Under the pieces are notes generated by a model, which searched no databases, was not told the DNA's origin, and saw nothing but the letters and a program-made list of their open reading frames with translations. The translations under genes were made by a program, and so were the position numbers. DNA of 64,000 nucleotides, from assembly GCA_028023455.1 (NCBI GenBank), contig JAQFVV010006215.1:8885950-8949949 (forward strand), given 5' to 3'. This stretch comes from Epiperipatus broadwayi (Eukaryota; Onychophora; Udeonychophora; Euonychophora; Peripatidae). Below, piece by piece: positions 37,050 through 48,330 of the stretch (within the stretch, counting starts at the first letter, position 1; every line of letters starts with the position of its first letter).

Positions 37050-38340
37050 AAGTAAAATTAACATTGTTTTTCATCAAATTTTCCCATCATTATGGTTTAT
37101 TTGAAACACCTAAGGACTATGTTTTATTAAGTCTGTTATTTCAAGAAATTCACTATGCCAGAACTTGTCCTTTTGCCTAAAGACTCATCCATTTTTAGGA
37201 ACTTGTTGAATTAATCAAAAATATGAAATTTGAAAACATTGACATATTGTAAAGCTTTGATATGAAAACTTTATTTGCAAATGTACCCTGTGAAGAAGCA
37301 TTACTTTTGTAAAAAAAAAAAAAAAAGATTAAATGATAATAATCATTTACAATTCCAAACAACTCTTTTTATTGATAGTATAATGGATAACATATTTTTA
37401 ACATGACATGAAATTCTTATTGTCTTCCCTAAATAGCAACATTTACATGGAAGAACTTCAAAACCATAAATACTACTGTATACACCTTAAGTTTGGCTTT
37501 CTCTATGTCAATACAATATTTGTTGTATGGTCATATGGTGAAACTCTGTTACAAATATTCAGAATATACATTAACAGCATATCCCCTTGAATGAAATTCA
37601 TAAAAGAATCAGAATGAGAACAAAAATTAAACTATTTAGCTGCTCTTGTGCCAAGACTCCCTTACTTCAAAAACAAATTACCATTTATAGAAAACTCACA
37701 TACAGAGATACTTATAGCATACACATTTAATCACATCAGAAACACAAAATTTGGAGTTATATTATCATTATGAAAACAGTTCAAAAAAATTGTTCAGAAA
37801 TCAGTAATATAGTAAAAAAAAAAAAGATCCACATGAACCAAACTTTCATGAAGAAAACGTTAAATAAACTATTAAAAAAGCATAAAAAGAAAAAAAAACA
37901 CAATTATTGGTAATTTAGTGTATCTACACACACCAGAAATAATTGTGAAACAAAAGAAAATCTGCAATCAATATAGCATCAGAACATATTTAAAGCTTAT
38001 ATTACACTATGAGAAATTCTAACATCTACAGAACCTGAACTTTGAAATATTGCAAAACAATGGTCTATATGAAGTACTATGTGAGTGTGCAAAGATGTAT
38101 ATTGGTAAACCAATAATCCCATTAAAATGATTTAATGAACACAAACTCATAATTAGAAAAAAATAGACATCAAAAGTAGCAAACCATGTATGTACCACTG
38201 GACATACAATTCATTTGAGGAAATATAAAGATATTGAACAGACAGGAAAAATTTCACAGAACAAAAATAAAAAAATACTGGTCACATATTAAGGGCAAAT
38301 AACTCCATATATTAAACTAGTGTGATAATGCATAAAGTCG
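37050..38340 (+). pseudogene. Penelope-like element relic: RT plus GIY-YIG
   Basis: Plus-strand pieces follow PLE order. Near 37.20-37.31 kb is a VELIKNMKFEN segment and then SFDMKTLFANVPCEEAL, the PLE form of the SFDV-SLFTNVP motif. The frame 37408-37590 carries NIYMEELQNH and then FLYVNTIFVVWSYGE, where the catalytic YVDD reads YVNT, so the enzyme is dead. A GLYEVLCECAKMYIGKP block near 38.06-38.12 kb is the GIY-YIG nuclease, followed by FNEHKLI. A poly-A near 37310 and several stops break the frame. It is oriented head to head with the minus-strand relic at 34.5-36.2 kb. Confidence 0.8.
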
Positions 38341-38429
38341 TGTAACCATTAAATAACAACTCTTAGAAAATAAAGAAATCAGGAAGATTCCCATAAATAC
38401 ATATGAAAATTCTACTGAATGTTGCTTTT

Positions 38430-38645
38430 GGAAGAATAACTCATTTTGTTAAAGCATAACCTGAATTCACTATTTATATTCTAAAGTTTCATGTTCAATT
38501 CTCATGCTAATACTGTCACTGGTCAGACCAGAAACACCCGTAGAATAGAGAGGATTAATACCACTTGAAATATTTTGTTATGTACTAACCTGTGTGCTGT
38601 TACTAACAGTTGAATATATTGGGAAATTATAAATAAAGTTTGATT
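38430..38645 (+). mobile_element. SINE-B copy
   Basis: A degenerate tRNA-like head with B box TGTTCAATTCTC, then ACTGTCACTGGTCAGACCAG, AATACCACTTGAAATATT, TACTAACCTGTGTGCTGTTA and a tail ATAAATAAAGT. It is collinear with the two copies at 25.5-25.9 kb. Confidence 0.7.
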
Positions 38646-39085
38646 CTTTTTCTAATATTGCTCAATATTTAATAATAAATAATGGACATAATCTAACATA
38701 TAATTATTACTAAAATATCATCATCATAAATCTTCAGACAAATATTATTATCATTATCTTTCTTTAGTGAGACAATATATTATTTAACAAGGCATTAGGA
38801 CATATTTTTTATTCAACATTGCTTACTAATTTTTTACAGTTGAGTTTCGTATCTGAAGGTCATTCCAATATCCACCTATTACAATTTTAATACTCTTTTG
38901 AGTTTAGAACTTAACAAAGATAGATGTAATGTAATCCACCAAAAACTACAGGAATTAATATTAATTAAGTTTAAAATTCAGTTTATAATAATATTTTATT
39001 TTTTAAGCATATATTACCTTAAGCTAAAAAAAATGTGCCTATGTACATATATATGAATGTGTGTGTTTGCATGTTGCATTGGTGT

Positions 39086-39090
<5 letters not shown>

Positions 39091-39138
<48 letters not shown>
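39091..39138. repeat. GA dinucleotide microsatellite, 24 copies
   Basis: A perfect GA run. The Arg/Glu repeat in the overlapping open frame is its translation and not a protein domain. Confidence 0.95.
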
Positions 39139-39139
<1 letters not shown>

Positions 39140-39140
<1 letters not shown>

Positions 39141-41084
39141 ATTCATGTGAAACTCTGCATTTTATTTTGATACAGCATTTGGAGATATCTGCATCCCATA
39201 CATGTGATGAGATGAAATGAGATACAAACAGCATTCTCCGTTGAACAAAAGATTAATAATAATTTGCCAAACCTAAGAAATACTCTATGGCATTTGACAA
39301 AGCATTTATGTAGAAAGAAGTGATTGTAATATAACTGGTAGAAGAAATGAACACATTAACACAGTAAAAAAACCTCTCAACATCAGTCTTTGCTTTCAGT
39401 GTTTTAGTTCCTGGTTGTTACACATATTTTTCAAATACTAGAATCATATCCACATGCAAACATTGTCATCAAAGAATATTTATTGTGGTCATCAAAGTAT
39501 TAAAAAACATTAAATTGCATTACTAAATATGATGAAACAATGAAGGTACCATTCTTATAGAAGAGTTTCCTCACATAATTCATTATAAAAACTCTAACCA
39601 AATTTAATTCAAACTGACCAACAACCATGTTTATTACCTCTTTAACAAACGTGATTACTATTTTAGCTGACTTAAGATCAATACTAATTGTGAAACTGGA
39701 TTTTGAATCTCTTTTAAAGATAATTGAAGATTTTTCAAAATGTTTAATTTATTGCAGCAGTCTTTCCATTGCCGACCTAGATATATATCTTTATAAATAT
39801 CTGAAAAATTGTTATCTAGCTATTTGTAACATGAAGTACTTATAAAACGAAAACATAATACTTATCAAAAAAATGAATAGTTTCATAAGTAATATATCTT
39901 CATTAATCCACTTCAGAATAGCCTAGAAATGATGTTTGCCTTCAAATGGGTTATTTAAATGTATTATACAATTTTCATCATTGTGTGCACATATATTAAG
40001 AAAGAATTAAAATATTGTATGCTATCATTAATCAGGTGAGATTACATATAAATTTGCATTTACAGATTGAACTATAGTCAGTAGATCTTGAGTTCTTGAA
40101 TTCACCAATCAACCATTACAAAAAGCCACAGATATTCATATAATGATTTATTGCTTGGAAATCATATAATGTTCAAACACTGAAAGTGATAGAATTGAGA
40201 TGCAATTAATGAAACATTAACTCTCAAGTTTACCATTATACTACTGACTAAATTGCTCAGGGAATAAGTTATCATTAAAACAATATGAATTGAAAAAATA
40301 AAAATTGATGGGGAAAAAAGATATGAGTTTAATATCCATATAGTGCAATGTCCATACCAACAATGAAGCAGAGTGCATTCATATTATGGTTATATTGTTT
40401 TTGTTTTAATAGACAGTGACCTATTCAAAACTCTATACCCATTTACCAATCAGTATCCAATGGCCATGAAATTAAAAATTTAAAAATATCTTTAGTCTAC
40501 TTCTGTCAAATATTTCAATCATTATGCACATTGATTTAAATCCTTTGTATAAGATATGCTAGATAAATATGCTTCCATATGTCATAAGATAATAGCAAAT
40601 AAACTGTGTAATACTGGCATTCACTTTCTTCAAAGGGATATACCTTAAATGTTTGTGAATACATTATTGAAAGAAAGAATATATTACTAATGAAGTGATC
40701 TGAAGAAATATCTACAAAATATGAACTTCATTAAATGATAAGATCTTGTCTGCATATCTGTCTAATGTAGATGATCAAGTACAAACATTAATATGACAAC
40801 AAAGAAGCACAGAATCAAAAATTACTCCTACAATATCTATGTTTTTGAAGCTGAAAATAACATATGGTCATGGGACCTCAAAAATTAAGGGGAGCTTGCA
40901 GTGAACAGGGTCAAATGAAATGGAAAATAAAGGATTCTGATTTATTAATATGACAGAATCAGTGATTAATTGAAAATCAAACAATGTTCCATTAAGTGTG
41001 GATTCAATTACATGCAAGTCAACTCAAATTATATTGTTTCAAATAGTATATTTCATGATCTAACAGATTTTTATTCTAACATAG
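39140..41084. other. AT-rich DNA, nothing recognised
   Basis: No repeat family or coding motif recognised. The frame at 39627-39845 has mixed composition but no identifiable feature. Confidence 0.4.
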
Positions 41085-41182
41085 TGATTTTGAAGAGTGT
41101 TGCACATTGAAAATGCCTTCCAAGTAGCTGGCCTGGGTTCACTTCCCGGTCAATGCATTTGACATATAAAAAAAAATGCATT
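41085..41182 (+). mobile_element. tRNA-derived SINE-A copy, 5' eroded
   Basis: The B-box region GGGTTCACTTCCCGGTC is followed by the family tag CAATGCATTTGACATATA and poly-A. The A box is no longer clear. Confidence 0.65.
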
Positions 41183-41189
41183 TAATTAT

Positions 41190-42300
41190 AAGTATTTTTT
41201 GAAAAATTTTATACTGCAAAAAACATTTATATTATTGTTCAAAATTATAATATTCTGACAATAAAATATTGTATCTTTTTTAGTAATATATGTTATCATT
41301 CTATTTAGTAGACTATAAAATTAGCACTTATTCCTTTAAAAACATACAATGAAATTTTACAAAATAGATGAGGCAGATTAGAACAGTAACCATAAAGTAA
41401 GAGAAAAGGCATAGCTAATATTTCTGGATTCCTCCCCCCCCCCCGCATAAAATTACAAAAAAAACATGTTTTGTTTTATTTAACATTTGTGACATATAAT
41501 GTCGTTTTTTTTAAAAAAAAAAATATAATTATAAAACAAAAGAACTACTAGTCCCCATGGCCGCAAAAGCGATAGCTACACTACTGTTTAGAAAGATTTT
41601 GGAATTTATCTTTTTTTAAATAAAAAAAAAACTTATAAAAGTTTCAAAATGTTAACTCTATTCTTTGAAAAGTAATATTATATTTTTAATTGCTTTAATA
41701 TAGAAAGTTTTTAAATTCCACAACTTCAATGTTATAAATTAAAATTACTTTCAGCTATCATAATTATTATGCACAAATTTCATAGAATTTCTCGTCTTCA
41801 ATTGACAGGCTAAGCATTTGAGTCTTTTATTTAGTGATATTTAATATCATGCAGTTATTGCTACATTTATTTTGAGTAAATTGAAAAATTACAGTACTAA
41901 ACATACAATCATTATTAAATAAAATATTAATAAGCCAAAGTAAATTTGTCCCTTAAATAAATAGTAATAGCTGGAAAATATTTGTTATCTTAAAAAATAC
42001 AAGAATTGAAATGATGAAATATTAAAATGTTAATATGTGAACTGAAATACTAAAGAATGGATTATAAAAACAGCTACAAAATTAATTGCTATTTTAGAAT
42101 CATATTATTGAGAAACTGATAAAATAACAAGAAGAAATATGAGGAAAGCAATAATGAAGTTTCACGCTAAAATGATTGCATACATAAGGATAGAATTTTA
42201 ATTTATTATAATATTTAGTTTCAGAAAAATAATATTTTTACTGAAAAATTGTTACATTCTCTCAATAATTTATCTTTCACTCATACACACACACACTATA
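41190..42300. other. AT-rich spacer with short poly-C run
   Basis: Contains a C run of about 11 near 41433 and poly-A/T runs. No gene recognised. Confidence 0.4.
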
Positions 42301-42304
42301 TATA

Positions 42305-43545
42305 TATGAAATAGTGTTTGGGTTAAATCTTGTGTTAGTACTGATTAATTCCCAACCTTTTGACGAAATAGTTTCCACCATTGTCACGTTCCGCCACTGT
42401 CAAGTTTAAATTTTAAAAGAAAAACCATTAGATCTCACATAGTAATGAGATTGAGTGTGAGGTAAACAATAAGATTAAGCCTGAAGTAGTTTAGCATTCA
42501 GAATATGTAGATTAACAAAATATTTATTTTCTTTAGTTTCACTATTAAAATATGATGACTCCTTATCATTATCAGTTTATAGAAAATCCATGTACACAAA
42601 CAGATATCTTAATTTTAATTCTTAACATCATCCTGAGCACATATTTTCTATAGCAAAAAAATCTTTTGACTACAGCTTGTAGTCTGTCAGATAAAGATAA
42701 TCTCACTGAAGAAATAGAAGTAACAAAAAATATTTTACCTTCTAATGGTTACAATAAAAACATCATATATAAGGCATTATATAGCATTGATACTAAAAAG
42801 AATAAAATTGATAATTAAATTAATTATAGAGTGGTTTTACCTTATATTAAAGGAGTCACTGATAAAGTCAATAGAAAACTATCTAATTTTAATATAAAGA
42901 CTAGCTTTTTCCACTAGCAAAGCAAATTGAAGATTTTTTCCATAAACCTAAAGACAGTGTATTTTTGGAATATCAGGTGGTTTATGATATTTCGTGTTTA
43001 CAGTGCTCACTGAGCTATGCAGGTCAGTCTAATAGATGCTGCCAGAATGAATGAACATAAAAATGCATTTAATCAGAAGTTAAATATGTCGGCCATTCCT
43101 TCACATTTAATTAGAAATTGATCACAAACCTGATTTTGATAATATTAAAATATTTGCTAATTTGAAAAAATTTGATTTGAGAACCACGAGAGAGTCAATT
43201 GAAATATTAAAATGTCCAACTTGTTTAAATAGAGCTGATGAAGCACAATGAATATATTGTAGTTTTATGTAGACCACTTATTTTATCTCTTTCTCCTAAT
43301 ATAAACTTGAAATCAATTAATAGTGAAACATGATGAAAATAAACATTTTGTTAATCCACATTTTCTGAATGCTCAACTATATCATGCTCGATCTTATTTT
43401 TTACATCACATTCAATCTCACTACTATTTGAGATATAATGGTTTTCTTTGAAAAGTTAATCTTGACAATAGTGAATGTTTTTTCATTGAAACATTGGGAA
43501 TTAATCAATACTAACACATAGTTTAACCCAACAACTATTTGATTT
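42305..43545. mobile_element. 1.24-kb module with about 240-bp inverted repeats and PLE cargo
   Basis: Arms 42305-42549 and 43316-43545 are reverse complements over nearly their whole length, roughly 80-85 percent by eye. Landmarks are TTGGGTTAAA, GATTAATTCCC, AACCATTAGATCT, AATGAGATTGA, AGCATTCAGAAT and TAACAAAAT. Between them lies coding debris of a Penelope-like element on the plus strand. PLEs are known for terminal repeats in inverted as well as direct order, so this may be a truncated PLE with its terminal repeats. The 28.1-kb foldback carries the same arms with no cargo. Confidence 0.8.
42700..43251 (+). pseudogene. PLE linker and GIY-YIG nuclease relic
   Basis: From 42831 the frame reads VVLPYIKGVTDKVNRKL, matching the LPYI-KG segment between reverse transcriptase and nuclease in PLEs. 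From about 42975 it reads VVYDISCLQCSLSYAGQSNR, the GIY-YIG core with GIY as VVY and YIG as YAG, then MNEHKNAFNQK. Near 43185-43251 it reads RESIEILKCPTCLNRADEAQ and stops at TGA, matching the conserved RE-IEI tail of PLE proteins. Frameshifts separate these blocks, and almost all of the reverse transcriptase is missing. Confidence 0.75.
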
Positions 43546-43549
43546 ACAT

Positions 43550-44300
43550 TATATAACTATATTAAATGGCTGAGCACTTTCAAGAAGATGTACTTCTCAT
43601 ATTCATAGCACAATTTAATATTATCATATTGAAGACAAACATAAAGTATAAATCTACAGGTTATACTTATTATATAACTATGAAAACATGAAATATAATA
43701 TTATATATATTATTTGATGCTATGGTCAGTCCACTTTGGAGCAAATGTCTATTTTTTAAAGAAGTCACAATTCTTTTTTTAAAACAATCTAGCAATTTTT
43801 TTTTTCATTTCAAAGAGGTTTTCTCTTATAACATTTATTTGCCAATATTTAGTTAAACATTTCTACAGTTTGTTGACTGCCTTCATTTTTTCTTATACTT
43901 TCATGTTATCTCTATTTCTTTATTTTTTCAATTCTGCCATAAAATTAGTTTAGTTTGAGTACATTCCTTTCCTCTTACTTTTAAACTTATTCTTAACAAA
44001 AATATTTCTATACACTTATCCAATTTTTATTTTGTTTTAAAATTTATTCTATGTTAATCAGTAATAAATTGAAAAAGAAAGATATACTGATTAAAAGCAA
44101 ATTGTGTTCATGAAGAAAAGATATAAAATATATATTGACCATGTGGACATTGTGCAATTCATAATATATATTATAATTAGATAAATAGAAAGAGTACAAG
44201 AAAAATGTGAAGCTTCCCCATATAGTTGTGGGCATTTCAATCTGCCATGAACAATTCAGAGACCCAAATTGATTTGTCCAATGGACAGGTTTAGAAAGCT
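43550..44300. other. AT-rich spacer, nothing recognised
   Basis: Pyrimidine-rich toward the right end, probably the decayed 3' end of the following LINE relic. Confidence 0.35.
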
Positions 44301-46390
44301 ATCAAACAGTTAAATCATCCATTTTTTATTCTGCTTTTTTCAATATGCAGATTTTCAATTCTATATATCTATTCTCTTTATTTAAAAAAATCAACCTTTT
44401 TTACTCTTTTCTTTTGTTTCCCTTCATTGCTTTCTCTAAAATATCCATTAAACTATTTTTTCTTCTTAATATCTAGTTCACTTTCTGTCTCTAATTTCCT
44501 CAATCAATCTGTTTTTATTTGCTCTTTTCAAAACTTTGTCAATTGCCATTTTATTCATCCATTTAATTATCTCAATTCTTCTCCATGTCCATATCTTAAA
44601 GCCCACTAATTTGTTCCTTATAGATCTGTACCTAATTCTATTATGCATTCTCCAAGTTTCAGCACAATGAAATAATAAAATCCATAAACAGCACTTAATT
44701 AATCTTTTCATTAATAAGATCACAATTTTTTTTCTTTTAATAAATGATCTTCTGTCAAGCCATACTTCTATTAACTTTATCTTCACTTTATGCCTATTGA
44801 AATATTTTGTCATATATTTCATCTTTTTTATTTTTGGATTTTTCTTATACAAACATCGCTGTTTTTTTCATTATTAATCTTTATTGCATGTTTTATATAT
44901 TCTTTATCCAATTATTCAACATGTTCTGGAGATCATTTTCATTCTCAGCTACAAGAGTCATATCATCTGAAAATCTTATGTATGTTTTTATTCTATTTTT
45001 TAAATTATCTCTTTTACATTTTAAATATTTATCTAAAATATCTTTTAATTAAACATTAACAAATATAGGTAATATCCAACATGTTTATCTGACTTCTCTT
45101 ATTTTATTCATTTCTTCAGTCTCATCTTTCTATTTTCCCAGTATATATATTCCAAGTTAACATTTTCTCTTTCCAAAATGTTTTTTAATTTTTCAAAATG
45201 GTCATAAGTTTATTCCAGATTACTCTATCAAATGCATTTCTCCAAATATACTAAAAGTCTAATAATTTGTTTAATCTTTTTTTAATATATTTCTTTACAA
45301 TTAACCTAACAACACCAATAGCATTTAAACCACTAAACATCACATGATCATTTTTATGCTTGCTGAAGCTATTAAAACAGGCAGAACTCTCCATACAGTA
45401 CTGCCACTCAGTGCAAGTCATAGTAATTAATGGATGCAAGAAGATTTGTGCATAACTTGTAAAATCCAAATTGTCAATATTCTATCTTTCCCAAAAAAAT
45501 TTCTCAATAATATTTTTGAATTATGAGATATTTTTTTACATCTAACTATTCACTCCACTTTAGCAACTGATATCATTATATTTCTTAAGAAATCTTTAGG
45601 GTTGTATTATATATATATATATAATCAAATTACACAGTTCCACAATTTTCTTTATAATAGTTTCTCTTTTCAAAAATTCTGTAGAAACTATATCAAATCT
45701 GACAAATTTACCATTTTTTTAATTTTTCAAATGGTTTAATTACTTCTATAAAATATATTACTACTTTACTCATCTACTTCAACATCTTCTTCACTTTCAA
45801 ATTTATAATTAATTGCACCATTTTCCATTCTAAACAAATATCAAACATATTGTGTCAATTTTTGCACTATTTCATTTCTATCAGTTAATATCTTCCCATT
45901 GTTATTAACTATATCACTAATTAACTTTCTCCCTCACCAAATGCCATTTTTAACTCTATATAATACCAGATCATATGTTTTTTCCTTGTTAAAGAATTTA
46001 TATCTCTTTATATTCTTATTCCAACCATTGTCTTTTGCTAAAGCTGTTTCTCTTCTTATTTCATTGTTAATTTTTAGATTTGCCTTTTTCACGATGGATA
46101 TTCTTCTATTTTCTCCATAATTTATTTTTTTACAACATACCTTCTATTATTCAAAATCATTTAGCTTTCCTAAATAAAATAGTTCTATCTTATTTTTTTG
46201 CCATTTTTAATATACTCTCTAATTCTATATCAATGCTTATCAGAACAAGTCATAAAACTAATCTTTATCCATCATTTAATTTTTTTCACCTAGGAAACCA
46301 AAGTTTTCTTTCTTCATTTCTTTCAATTTATCTATATATCACATTACATACTTTTTCTCTCTTTTTATTATTGATTCAAGTTTAATCTAG
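44300..46390 (-). pseudogene. RTE-like LINE relic, reverse transcriptase and C-terminus
   Basis: The minus-strand frame 44478-44852 reads like the C-terminal part of an RTE-type polyprotein: an AETW block in the usual CGAETWTL position, then IWTWRRIEIIKWMNKMA and VLKRANKNRLIEEI. Upstream, near 44.93-44.99 kb, IRFSDDMTLVAENENDLQNM is the catalytic block with YADD changed to FSDD. Further upstream the frame is broken. It belongs with the endonuclease remains at 47.17-47.88 kb; F insertions separate or interrupt them. Phe-rich plus-strand frames in this region are shadows. Confidence 0.7.
45329..45466 (-). mobile_element. Family F fragment (3' end)
   Basis: CCACTAAACATCACATGATC and CTCCATACAGTACTGCCACT with the following GTGCAAGTCATAGTAATTAA match the F 3' end in reverse. 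It is inserted in the RTE relic. Confidence 0.7.
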
Positions 46391-46849
46391 CCATGAGAAG
46401 TGCCAATCAATACAAGCCAGAGTAATCAATGGATGCAAGAAAGTTTGTGCATAAAACCCTATCTAGTATCTACTCATTCATTATTTCCAGACTGGTTTAT
46501 AGTTTGTGGTTTTCATCCATGTGGAGCCATGGATGTGATAGCACTCCATATAGATCTTAGCATCTAATGCAACCCTTCAGAATCAACCTTTTACTCTTTT
46601 AATTAGCTATACAGCTACGAGTCCAGAATGAAAATGCAATAATCTCCTTAATCTAAGTTCATTATCATGTATAATCATATAGATCTGAAAACAGTTCAGA
46701 ATCTATATATTTTGGTGTTTTAGTTTTTTAATAACCATAGCCATTATCATCCTATGGGCAGGATTTTTAAATTACTAAACATTACATTATCACTATTTTC
46801 TCTGCTTCCACAAGCTGTTAGAACAGAGGCAACACTCTCCATACAGTAG
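46391..46849 (-). mobile_element. Family F copy, slightly more than one unit
   Basis: Read on the minus strand it starts with an F 3' end (46849 down to 46767), runs straight into an F 5' part (GGCTATGGTTATTAAAAAAC), then the hammerhead-like block at 46491-46520, and ends with a second F 3' end (GATTACTCTGGCTTG). This 3'-to-5' junction inside one copy repeats the tandem layout seen at 3.4-3.96 kb. Inserted in the RTE relic. Confidence 0.75.
46491..46520 (-). ncRNA. Hammerhead-like core, decayed (46.5-kb F copy)
   Basis: On the minus strand the block reads TGGATGA, 13 nt, TAAAC, CAGTC: the same 30-nt length, the same GTC end, but both core boxes mutated. Not expected to be active. Confidence 0.3.
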
Positions 46850-47143
46850 ATTATTGTGTTTTCATTTTAGTCTCATGCTTTATAGTTAACTAAAGAAATA
46901 AACAGTTGCTTCTGGAGGGGTGCATTAGAACCTAAGATCTAGGCACAGAGCCCTCAGATACAAAGCTTCTCACTGATGAAAGCCACAAGGTAGAAACTAG
47001 TCTGGGGATGTGATTAGGCACTAGATAGTGATTTTATGTACAAACCTTCTTGCATCTATTGTTTACTTTGGCTTGCACTGGGTAGCACAACTGTATGTAA
47101 AGTGTAAGTGTAGGAAGTATTGATCATGTGACATTTAGTAATT
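46850..47143 (+). mobile_element. Family F copy, head to head with the previous one
   Basis: Contains GGAGGGGTGCATTAGAACC, the best-preserved hammerhead-like block (46973-47002), GGCACTAGATAGTGATTTTATG, TTGCATCTATTGTTTAC, and the 3' end with GATCATGTGACATTTAGTAAT. It joins the minus-strand copy tail to head in inverted order, as at 3.3-3.5 kb. Confidence 0.75.
46973..47002 (+). ncRNA. Hammerhead-ribozyme-like core, best copy
   Basis: The block reads CTGATGA (46973-46979), 13 nt, GAAAC (46993-46997), TAGTC (46998-47002). Both invariant core boxes are intact. In a type I model, AC-TA-GT makes a two-pair stem III and cleavage falls after the GTC. Stem I forms between 46967-46972 (TTCTCA) and 47003-47008 (TGGGGA), six pairs with two G-T wobbles. 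Stem II (GCC...GGT) is short and offset by an unpaired A, the weakest part of the model. Type I hammerheads with tiny stem III are known from Penelope-like elements and retrozymes. Confidence 0.45.
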
Positions 47144-47169
47144 TATTCATGCCATGTTATATCCACTTT

Positions 47170-47880
47170 ATATCAGCACCAAGAAAAGCATGCTAATTTT
47201 TAATAGTATTCTTATGTCTATCTGATACCTTTCTCTATCATATGGAGCTTTTCATATATACAATCTTCTTTGGACAATTTACAAACCAGTGGTTTGCTAA
47301 GACAAAATTATTTTCTTTACAAAATTTCACAAACCTCCTATCTCTTTCATTTCTTTTTCCAGTACAGAATTCATAACATTTTTTAAATCTTTTTCTATAA
47401 CAGCATTCAAATCACCCAACAACGCTATATATGCATTTTCACCTTTTTTGTAGCAGTTATTTCTTCATCTTTTTATGTTGTTTATCTATTCCTATATGAT
47501 TATATTAAATATTTGTCATAGTCTTAAGAACTGCAGGTACCCTCACCATCATAAATTTATCACCAGCACAATTTAACATTATAACACTATTACAATTTTT
47601 TCCATCAGCAATAGTAATTTCATTTACTGCTCTATAATGACTAAAATAAGTCAATATTCCCACTATTTCCTTTATCCCATAATATGGATATTATTAATTT
47701 TTATTTTCAAAAATTTCAAATTTCTCACCAATTTTTACTGACCTTACATACCAAATATCAGCTCTCAGTGTCTGTTTCTTTAATGCATTAACTTTATTAA
47801 GATATTGCAGTTTTACAACATGAGTACTTCTATGAATATTCCTACTGGACAAGATTCCAAAACTGGAACTATTTTTTTTA
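47170..47880 (-). pseudogene. RTE-like LINE relic, endonuclease part
   Basis: On the minus strand a frame segment near 47.28-47.37 kb reads RRFVKFCKENNFVLANHWF, the conserved C-terminal segment of RTE-type apurinic-like endonucleases, and the following residues VNCPKK-VYM match the next block (usually P-R-KYTW). About 100 bp upstream, ALLGDLNAVI matches the GDFNA motif. Further upstream, VNEITIADGKNCNSVIMLN fits the middle of the domain. Stops and shifts are present. It is the 5' part of the relic at 44.3-46.4 kb. Confidence 0.7.
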
Positions 47881-47884
47881 TATA

Positions 47885-48325
47885 GGTGAGGATTTTTGAG
47901 CTTTTTTAGCAGTTCAATTTTTAATTAGTAAATCTAACTAATTTTAATTAGAAATCCAAAATTGCAACAAAAAAATTAATTCTTTACCATTTGATAGATG
48001 AATGACCAGTCACAATATTGTTATTCTGAATTATTTTTCTGAAGAATGATTGTGAAGAAATAATATATTCAAATAAAATTTAATCTTCACCAAATTGAAA
48101 TAACTGTCAACAAAATATTTATAAACAGAAGTTTATTCATTGGTTAAAGTAATCTTTTCTATATTTTACAACTTACTGAAGACCAAGCAATTTTGAGACC
48201 TAAGTGCAAGAAATCAATGAAAAAAAGAAATATCAAAACTAAAATTCAGTTTTAATAAAAAAGGAGATACTCATTAACAATAAATTTGAAGTGAGAAATA
48301 TTATATAATAAAAACACAATAATTA
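47885..48325. other. AT-rich spacer, nothing recognised
   Basis: No recognised structure. Confidence 0.35.
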
Positions 48326-48330
48326 TTTAT

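Noticed and set aside
39035-39220. Arg/Glu-repeat protein
   Set aside because: It is the translation of the GA microsatellite.
41085-41160. Functional tRNA gene
   Set aside because: The acceptor stem does not pair, the A box is eroded, and the SINE-A tag follows.
43232-43260. CTGATGA inside the PLE relic as another hammerhead core
   Set aside because: It lies in the coding tail (RADEA), and no GAAA box follows at the right distance; the downstream GTTTTA does not fit.
44790-46385. Phe-rich plus-strand frames that look membrane-like
   Set aside because: They are antisense shadows of the minus-strand RTE relic in T-rich DNA.
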